A model generated the notes under the pieces. That model saw nothing but the letters and a program-made list of their open reading frames with translations. It searched no databases and was not told the origin of the DNA. Position numbers and translations under genes: made by a program. A stretch of 64,000 bases of DNA from Symbiodinium microadriaticum (taxonomy: Eukaryota > Sar > Dinophyceae > Suessiales > Symbiodiniaceae): contig LSRX01000081.1 in the NCBI GenBank assembly GCA_001939145.1, forward strand, positions 1 through 64,000. Reading direction: 5' to 3'. Shown here piece by piece: positions 1-6,717 of this stretch. How positions within the stretch are numbered: the stretch's first letter is position 1; each line of letters opens with the position of its first letter.

Positions 1-71
1 TGTTAAACATTACTGCCAGGTAGGAACCCAGTGTTCGCACACAGTTGTAGTGTAAAGGAATAGCTTGAGCC

Positions 72-3000
72 GTGCTTTCGCCGGAAGGCTCAAGGACCCA
101 GACACAACAGTGCGGTACAAGGAAAAGTGTGCCGCAGTGCTTTGGGATAGGAACGTTTAGTGAACCCCGACTTTTAACAGAGGAGCTGAAATGGATCCTG
201 GATGCTTATGGAGACCGTTATGGCGAAGCGGCTGAAGAGGCAGTCTCCATCAACATTCCAGTATCGGACGACCATGTTCAGATCTGTTCGCAGGAATTGA
301 GTACTCAGCTGCAAGCACTACATCCTCGCAAGGCCGTCCCCAAAGGTACAGCACAGCCCATCCTGCTTAAAGCCTGTCACGAATGTGTAGCTGACATCGT
401 CATTCAAGAGGTCAATGAGAAATGGCGGCAACATCCACTCCAGGTGGACCAGGCCTGGTCGGACGCTTCTGTAGCATTACTCCCCAAGCCACATGGAAGA
501 TCCGGCAGTCCCTTGGACTGGCGTCCAATCGGTATCCAGGATGCCCTTGGCAAATGTGTGATGTCCTCGATTGTCCGGCAGGCGAGGTCAGAGATTATTA
601 AACTGGTGCAGAAGTTTCCTCAAACGGCCTACATCCCTGGCCGACATACAGGCACAGCCCTTCGTCGAGTATTTGCACATTGCCATCAGATTCGACTTCT
701 CAGTCAAAGTGATCGCCTTACAGTACACGACAGAGCCAGTGGCAAGCATCAGCAACAATGCACGGGAGGGCTTCAGATAAGTATGGACTTAAGTGCTGCT
801 TTCGATACTGTGAGGTGGAATCACCTGAAACACGCCCTAGACCTAGCAGGCACGCCTATCCATCTTCAGGAGGTACTTCTTACTTGGCTGGTTCAGGTTC
901 GTTATCTTTTCCGACATCGAGACCAAACCGGGCACGTCACCCCCAAATGGGGATTGAGGCAAGGCTGTGTGGCATCACCCATTCTTTGGGCAGCTTTTAC
1001 CTCCTTGCTTTGTGCTACTCTCAATGATCAGCTGGGAGACACCTGGACACAGGATCATGCAACGCTGTATGCAGATGATTCTCATCTGCAATGGCGCTTC
1101 CAGTCGTACGCTCAGCTCGAAAGATGCCTGGATGAGGTTAAGATTGCCTTCAGAGTGTTCAGGCTTTTTCATATGAAGATCAACGTCGAAAAGACCAAGG
1201 CGATCCTCAAGGTGGTAGGCACTCTCAAAAGCAAGGTGCAGAAGAATTTCATAAGACGTCATGCCCAGGAACGACGGCTGTTGCTATCTCCTAAAGATCC
1301 GACACAGTGGCTGCCGCTGGTCTCTCAGACGGAGTATTTGGGACTGATAATCTCATACGCATCGTTTGAGCTCCAATCCATGAGACACAGAATTGCAAAA
1401 GCAAACAAAAGGCGCTGGGCTATGGCCTCTATCCTGCACACCCGGAAGATCAGCGTGAAGTACAAACTGCAGCTGTGGCGAAGCTGTATCCTCAGCACCC
1501 TCACCTATGGACTACACACATGTGTACACACATGTGGTCTTACAGGTGACCAATTGCTTGAGGCCCAAAGACACATGATGAGACATGTACGAGCCGTGGT
1601 CTCCAATCAGGCGCACCTCACAGGGGACACCCACGAGTATATCATGCACACCTACAATATCGCCACAATTGCAGATTGTCTTCAGCAGGCACAAAATCGG
1701 GAACAAGTTGCAGCAGAACAGCACCAGGACTGGATGTGGAACCAGGAGTGGAATGCACACCTCATTCAGCAACTTCAGATCAGGACCTCCTCTTCAATGC
1801 CTGATGACGCGGCTGAGTGCTGGATGTGCCCCCATTGTGATGCTTCGTTTGTCACGTCAGCTGCCCTTAAAACACATGCCAGACGTATGCATGGGATAAC
1901 GGAGGAAAACCACAACATCTTCAACAAAGCAGAGCACTCTGTTGATGGGCTGCCCAAATGCAGCAGCTGCCACAAGGTTTTCTCTAAGTGGCAGTCCTTG
2001 GCGGAGCACATCAACAAAAACAGATGCACCAAGCTCTTATGTGTCTCCGAGCAGCCACACGAGAATCAGACCGAAAAGTTTGAACACATGCCAGAGGCTA
2101 CGACTTCCAACAACGTACTTTGTCGTCGGCCTGAGGTGGTCCAAGCTGCGAATCACTGCATTAATGCATTCATCAAAATGCAACAAGTTACTTCACAGCT
2201 GTTGCAAACTTGTGCTCTGTGTGGACAGTGGTGCACCTCCCATCGTACTGTCAAACGACACTACCAATATTCTCATGCAGACGTTTTACAAAAATTCGAC
2301 AAACAGATTACGGCTCTTGTGACTCGGAAAGCCTCTGCGTGCCCCACGTGCCATTTCTGTACTGCCAAGTGCAAGGACTGGAGGGAGCATATCAAAAAGT
2401 GCACAGTGGCATGGCAGTGTGCGGTCTTGGTGCTACTTCAGCAGGATGATGGATCAGGAGTTGGACGAGTTCTTCGGAGAAGTCAAGAGCAAACAGGGGA
2501 AGGCCCAGAAAAGACGCCGTCCAGAGGAAGGACGGACTACATTCGGTCCTCAGCACAGGGACCAGGGCCACGGAGAGCGGAAGGAAGACTCCTTACTAGT
2601 TTCTTTGGCTCGGCTGGCGCTGAAGCAGGAAGAAGAGCTGCTCGTGCTGAAACAAGACTACTCGCTGATTCTGTTTCTGAAGGCGGGCAGCAACTCAGTG
2701 CTGCCGTTCCTGTATCAGGCAGCAACGCTGTACAAGGCCAAGCAGAAGGAGTCCCCAACTTGGAGTGTCAACTTTCAGCCGCCCCGGACGGTGCTTGCCT
2801 TGGCTATGATCAAAGAGCTTGCAACGCGCTTGGATGCAGTAATGAAGGACAAGAACAGGTTCAAGGAGATACAGGACCTTGGATGGATGGATCAGCAGGG
2901 AGCCTGGAAATTCCAGGTCTGGAACGGCACTCTACGCCATCTTCAGGAGGACACGGAAAGAGCCCCGCTCCCGACTCAGAACCTCAAGGAACTGCTAGAG

Positions 3001-4061
3001 GAGCTCTACAAGTCCCTAAAGGGAGAGGTCGTGGCGAGATTCCGATGCACACGCAAGCTAACAGACACGATGGAATCACAGGCGACTTTCTTCTTCGACA
3101 TCTCCACGAGAGGCACGGGACAGGAAGCATGGAAAATTCTCATGATGCTCCAGGGCAATTGTGTCCTACAGCTGATCGGCCTGGGCTACAAGAAAGCGGG
3201 CCTTCGGAGAGGGCCAGTGGCAGAGAAAGTTCGCGACTGGCTGACGAGCAGATGAGGCCTTCATTGTTGATTTCCTTTGGCAACAGAAGCAATGCGTGCT
3301 ACATGAACAGCTTGGTGCAGGTTTTCTTATGGATCCTGGACAGAGATCAAGGGTTGCACCAGGAGCTGGGGCGCTGCACTCAATTCTTTGCCTTGCTTCA
3401 ACAGCATTCTCAACAACACATCAAGTATCTTTCCCAGGATATGCTGTGGTGCATGCTAACTTCTGGGTGGAAGGACAGTCAACGACAACATGATGTTTGT
3501 GAGTTTGGGGCGTACATGTGCAAACTACATAAAATCACAATGGTGCAAGGAGAATGGGAGGCCAGGACTTATGTCAACGGGGTGGGGCAACCAGGCGATG
3601 CGGGGTACACCACTCAGCCTCTGATCCTCTCGCTACCAAATCATCCTCCTGGCCTTGCTGATCCAGTTCAGGTTCAATCACTGGTTGATCTATGGCATGC
3701 TCAGGAAGCTGTGCATGCGTTTACGGTTTTGCCCCCAGTTCTCATTCTGCAAGTGGCAAGATTCCGAATTGATAATGGGCGAGTGAGCAAACTCCATACC
3801 ATGGTCACGATCAACCAGGATATTTTCGTTCCGCAGTTCGTGGACGCCATTCTGGGGGTCAGGCCCGTCAGATATCACCGCATGGCGACAATCTGTCATC
3901 ATGGCCATAGCCCTAGATCAGGTCACTATCAAGCTGTTCTCTTCGACCATCACCACAGCTGGATTTGTGATGACGGGCGCACTGCTGTGTTGAGTAGCAC
4001 AGAGCCTGACTGGCAAGCTGCCAGCTGTTATATGCTTATATATCGTAAAGCTCATGTTTGA
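72..4061 (+). CDS. Reverse transcriptase / zinc-finger / USP-like polyprotein (1329 codons)
   Basis: The frame opens after a TGA at 66-68 and has no in-frame ATG before the RT domain, so the true start lies upstream or in another frame. RT motifs are clear: DLSAAFD at residues 239-245 (palm Asp), GLRQGC at 294-299, YADD at 333-336 (catalytic Asp pair). An RT thumb-like stretch follows to about residue 480. Four Cys/His fingers follow at about 584-608, 628-652, 714-735 and 756-778; the first three are C2H2-like and could bind target DNA or template RNA. Residues about 790-1060 are Gly/Ser/Arg-rich and look like the shadow of the overlapping ORF at 2446-3255. Residues 1061-1329 are the USP-like domain. 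Whether one protein or a frame-switching set is made is open. Confidence 0.8.
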   Translation: MLSPEGSRTQTQQCGTRKSVPQCFGIGTFSEPRLLTEELKWILDAYGDRYGEAAEEAVSINIPVSDDHVQICSQELSTQLQALHPRKAVPKGTAQPILLKACHECVADIVIQEVNEKWRQHPLQVDQAWSDASVALLPKPHGRSGSPLDWRPIGIQDALGKCVMSSIVRQARSEIIKLVQKFPQTAYIPGRHTGTALRRVFAHCHQIRLLSQSDRLTVHDRASGKHQQQCTGGLQISMDLSAAFDTVRWNHLKHALDLAGTPIHLQEVLLTWLVQVRYLFRHRDQTGHVTPKWGLRQGCVASPILWAAFTSLLCATLNDQLGDTWTQDHATLYADDSHLQWRFQSYAQLERCLDEVKIAFRVFRLFHMKINVEKTKAILKVVGTLKSKVQKNFIRRHAQERRLLLSPKDPTQWLPLVSQTEYLGLIISYASFELQSMRHRIAKANKRRWAMASILHTRKISVKYKLQLWRSCILSTLTYGLHTCVHTCGLTGDQLLEAQRHMMRHVRAVVSNQAHLTGDTHEYIMHTYNIATIADCLQQAQNREQVAAEQHQDWMWNQEWNAHLIQQLQIRTSSSMPDDAAECWMCPHCDASFVTSAALKTHARRMHGITEENHNIFNKAEHSVDGLPKCSSCHKVFSKWQSLAEHINKNRCTKLLCVSEQPHENQTEKFEHMPEATTSNNVLCRRPEVVQAANHCINAFIKMQQVTSQLLQTCALCGQWCTSHRTVKRHYQYSHADVLQKFDKQITALVTRKASACPTCHFCTAKCKDWREHIKKCTVAWQCAVLVLLQQDDGSGVGRVLRRSQEQTGEGPEKTPSRGRTDYIRSSAQGPGPRRAEGRLLTSFFGSAGAEAGRRAARAETRLLADSVSEGGQQLSAAVPVSGSNAVQGQAEGVPNLECQLSAAPDGACLGYDQRACNALGCSNEGQEQVQGDTGPWMDGSAGSLEIPGLERHSTPSSGGHGKSPAPDSEPQGTARGALQVPKGRGRGEIPMHTQANRHDGITGDFLLRHLHERHGTGSMENSHDAPGQLCPTADRPGLQESGPSERASGRESSRLADEQMRPSLLISFGNRSNACYMNSLVQVFLWILDRDQGLHQELGRCTQFFALLQQHSQQHIKYLSQDMLWCMLTSGWKDSQRQHDVCEFGAYMCKLHKITMVQGEWEARTYVNGVGQPGDAGYTTQPLILSLPNHPPGLADPVQVQSLVDLWHAQEAVHAFTVLPPVLILQVARFRIDNGRVSKLHTMVTINQDIFVPQFVDAILGVRPVRYHRMATICHHGHSPRSGHYQAVLFDHHHSWICDDGRTAVLSSTEPDWQAASCYMLIYRKAHV
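2446..3255 (+). CDS. Overlapping retroelement ORF, 269 aa, helical, function unknown
   Basis: This ORF lies in the +1 frame relative to the RT frame. The frame opens at 2419, but the ATG pair at 2446/2449 is the sensible start. The product begins acidic, has a basic patch (KAQKRRRPEEG) and is then rich in amphipathic helix-like segments (for example LKQEEELLVLKQDYSLILFL), with balanced amino-acid use. The RT-frame translation of the same bases is disordered and Arg/Gly/Ser-rich, so this frame looks like the protein-coding one. Its stop TGA (3253-3255) overlaps the ATG (3252-3254) of the USP-like segment. I recognise no family; a gag-like or structural role is only a guess. Confidence 0.6.
   Translation: MMDQELDEFFGEVKSKQGKAQKRRRPEEGRTTFGPQHRDQGHGERKEDSLLVSLARLALKQEEELLVLKQDYSLILFLKAGSNSVLPFLYQAATLYKAKQKESPTWSVNFQPPRTVLALAMIKELATRLDAVMKDKNRFKEIQDLGWMDQQGAWKFQVWNGTLRHLQEDTERAPLPTQNLKELLEELYKSLKGEVVARFRCTRKLTDTMESQATFFFDISTRGTGQEAWKILMMLQGNCVLQLIGLGYKKAGLRRGPVAEKVRDWLTSR
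3252..4061 (+). CDS. Ubiquitin-specific-protease-like domain (USP/UCH, C19-type), 269 aa
   Basis: This segment is in the RT frame and starts at an ATG that overlaps the stop of the preceding ORF. The Cys box GNRSNACYMNS matches the USP signature GNTCYMNS, with the candidate nucleophile Cys at codon 3297-3299. The His box has GHSPRSGHYQAVLF followed by SWICDD, which matches the USP pattern GHYxxxxxxxxxWxxxDD; the candidate His is codon 3924-3926 and the following Asp pair completes the expected triad. At 269 residues it is shorter than typical USP cores (about 300-350). It may be an active deubiquitinase made by the element, or a captured host domain. The family call rests on the two boxes and their spacing. 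Confidence 0.7.
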   Translation: MRPSLLISFGNRSNACYMNSLVQVFLWILDRDQGLHQELGRCTQFFALLQQHSQQHIKYLSQDMLWCMLTSGWKDSQRQHDVCEFGAYMCKLHKITMVQGEWEARTYVNGVGQPGDAGYTTQPLILSLPNHPPGLADPVQVQSLVDLWHAQEAVHAFTVLPPVLILQVARFRIDNGRVSKLHTMVTINQDIFVPQFVDAILGVRPVRYHRMATICHHGHSPRSGHYQAVLFDHHHSWICDDGRTAVLSSTEPDWQAASCYMLIYRKAHV

Positions 4062-4227
4062 TCGGAGGCTCATGCTTTCTCTTCATGCTTCAAAGGTCCC
4101 TCGGGACGGTGAAGGGAACATCCCCTTTTAGAGATGTGGAGGCCGCAAAACGCGGTGCGTACAACGCCAGGCTTGCCCTGCTCATTAATCCGTCGCTTGG
4201 TGGATTGACCACTGCGTGCAAAGCTCA

Positions 4228-4570
4228 AAAGCTGCTACTGCTGCTGTTACTGCTGCTGCTGCTGCTGCTGCAGCTCCTGCTACTGCTGCTGTTACTGCTG
4301 CTGCTGCTGCTGCTGCAGCTCCTGCTCCTGCTCTTGTTCCTGCTCGCCACAGGCACTGCCACTGCCACTGCCACTGCTCTTGCTCCTGCTCCTGCTCCTG
4401 CTGCTCCTGCGGCTGCTCCTGCTACTGCGACTGCTCCTGCTATTGCTCCTGCTCCTGCTCCTGCTGCTCCTGCTGCTCCTGCGGCTGCTCCTGCTACTGC
4501 GACTGCTCCTGCTATTGCTCCTGCTCCTGCTCCTGCTGCTCCTGCTGCCGCTGCCGCTCCTGCTCCTGCT
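4228..4570 (+). repeat. CTG/CTC-rich microsatellite with higher-order duplications
   Basis: Nearly pure (CTG)n and (CTCCTG)n sequence. A block beginning CTACTGCTGCTGTTAC occurs at 4235 and again at 4280 (period 45), and a block beginning GCGGCTGCTCC occurs at 4409 and 4481 (period 72). Long Leu, Ala/Pro or Ser/Arg frames on both strands are repeat artefacts, not genes. Confidence 0.9.
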
Positions 4571-4635
4571 CCAGCCCAACCCCCCAGTCTCGAGCTGAGA
4601 TTGGGGCCATTTTCCAACGCTGCAATCATCTCGAC

Positions 4636-5140
4636 TCCCTAACTAAACCCCTAAACCCCGAAATTCTTAAAACCCAAAAGCAAACCACTGAACCCCTAAA
4701 CCCTTAAAGTCCAAAAGCTTGAAAACCTTAAAGCCCGAAGCGCCAAAACCCAAAAGAAGCCTAAACGCGTAACCCCGTGAGCCCCTAAACCCTCAAAGCC
4801 CAAAAGCCCAACCTTTCAAATGCTCTACAACCCTAAACCCCTTGCTCGCCCGAGTGTGAGCGCTGAAAGCCCCAAACCCCCAAACCCCAAAACGCTTGAA
4901 CTAAACCTAAACCCCTGGACCCTTCTGAACCCTTAAAGCCCAAAACCTCAAAACCCCGAAACCCCCAAGCGCCTAAACCCTTAAACCCCAAAACTCCTAA
5001 ACCCCTAAACCCCTAAACCCCTGGACCCCAAACTAACATTCTAGCCCTCTAACAATCCCTTAAACCCCTAAACACTAAACCCCCTAAACCCTTGCTTAGG
5101 GTTTAGAGCTTGCGGTTTTAGGGTTTAGGCGTTGGGGTTG
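4636..5140. repeat. Degenerate telomere-like CCCTAAA array that inverts at its end
   Basis: Dozens of imperfect CTAAACCC/CCTAAACCCC units, the C-rich strand of the TTTAGGG telomere repeat used by plants and dinoflagellates. At 5084-5106 the array ends in a hairpin: CTAAACCC, a 7-base loop, then GGGTTTAG. The sequence then continues as TTTAGGG to about 5135. It is interstitial here, with genes on both sides. Confidence 0.85.
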
Positions 5141-6710
5141 GGATCCGGCCGGGCATTCCAACGCCTTTGTGTCTTCTCCGTTTAAGTGAATATATTTAAA
5201 TGATTGAGGCTTTATGTATTTAAGTATTTCATAACATTTTTGATATTCGCGTCTCTGATGTTTTCTTTTATCGAAAATCAGACGAATAATCGAAAATTCC
5301 ATCGATATAAACCCAAGTTTGCAGTATTTCTAAAACTTCATTACCCGTCCCGACGCTGCCAAAATACAAACAACATTCAATTGCAGCGCCAGTATTCAAG
5401 GTCTATTGTGCTTAGTGACTTTTGCTGTCAATGCCTCCATGCCATTTTAGGTTTTCATACATTGCTGATTAATGCTGAAATATATTAAACCACCACATAC
5501 TGTTCAACTTGGGATCACCTTCATTTTTCTCTGCATGCGAAGCTCATTGGCACAGGCTCCGTGTCTTAGTGGACATCTGTCCAGCCCCGTCATCTGTCCT
5601 GCCCCTCCCCTCCTTGTCTAAGACCAATAGAAAACACATGAAAATCTAAGCGAAGTGTACTTATGAAGCCAATAGAATTCCATTGCAAAACCAATAGCAA
5701 ACAAGCATTAAAACCAAGCGAAGCGAGACACACAGGATTCCGAAACCAAGCGCGATCGATTGAAACTTTCGAGAGAGATTGAAAAACCAAGTGAACGAAA
5801 AGTTTCGAGCGTCCACCCAATCTTTTTCGAGCGAACGATGCCCCGGGTAGGCTATTTTCCCTTGGGTAAACGTCTGCATTTGCAATAGGCAAGTTTCGCA
5901 CAATCTTGTTGCTATGCTTGCCTATGCTGGATATGCGGCATGATCTCTTCCACAATCCGCAGGATCTTCATGAAGTCTTTCTGCTGCCTCCGTGGTCCAA
6001 GCTGCAGCTGATAGCGTACGATCAGCGTACTTTGCCATTGGGACAGCATGCAATCTTGACTGTCGACGTAGAGTTGAATTGCGCGGCCCGTATCATATTC
6101 GTAGCTCAAGGAGGCCATGCCCAGGTTTCACTACTGCTGGGACGAAGCCTTAACGCTCAGGGACAAACACTTCCGGTTCATGTTGTACCGATTGTCGTTT
6201 GCATGTTTGGAGGCTTTTCTCATCAGGCGGCTCGAGTACTCCCAACACGGTGACTCGGACGGAAGCACCAAGTTTCTGGCCTTCCGGTCTTAGGTGTTGG
6301 CATCTCTGGCGTCTTGAGACAGCAGCCGGGCATGTCTTTGGCCGACGGAGGCGCGCTCGCCGTTCGTGTACTTTGCTTGTCAGAACCTGGGCTTGTCCTT
6401 GGAATCATGTGACCAGGCATAGGCGAAGACATCTTCATCCGCAGGCCGAGATGCTTTGTAGAAGCGTGTGCTGCATCTGGGCAGAGTGCACTGCGACTGT
6501 CGGAGTGCTGTTGTAGCATCCATTTCGCAGTCTTCGGCTTTTGAGACAGCTCGTAGTTTGCCATATGTCAGCTGGGATTTTGCTCCTGAACACAACACGT
6601 TTTAGCCGCATGCGTTTTACCGTCGTAGGCCTGAGAAGTTTATCAAATCGCCAAAGCAACCACCGTGTGACTTCGATTCATGCAGTCGGCTGCATTGGCT
6701 GTGGCCCTAC
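5141..6710. other. Intergenic region upstream of the carbamoyltransferase gene
   Basis: No convincing gene. Bases 5160-5500 are AT-rich. Between 5600 and 5810 a short element recurs: ACCAATAG or GCCAATAG three times (about 5626, 5666, 5692), then AACCAAGCG/AACCAAGTG variants three times. This could be a decayed repeat or a cluster of CCAAT-type sites. The rest, 5900-6700, has only short unconvincing ORFs. Confidence 0.5.
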
Positions 6711-6717
6711 GTGGAGC

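Larger units (their letters stand above)
1..4225 (+). mobile_element. LINE-type retroelement carrying RT, zinc fingers and a USP-like domain
   Basis: A non-LTR-like retroelement with no visible long terminal repeats. The endonuclease domain expected upstream of the reverse transcriptase is not in the window; all three frames meet stops within the first 70 bases, so the 5' part is either outside the window or broken. Domain order is RT, four C2H2-type fingers, an overlapping second reading frame, and a ubiquitin-specific-protease-like domain. After the last stop at 4061 there are about 165 bases of unique sequence before a CTG-rich microsatellite, which may be the 3' end. The long open frames suggest a fairly recent insertion. 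Exact element ends cannot be set without other copies. Confidence 0.75.

Noticed and set aside
4225-4642. Ala/Pro-, Leu- and Ser/Arg-rich ORFs on both strands
   Set aside because: They are direct translations of a CTG/CTC microsatellite and have no non-repeat sequence worth calling.
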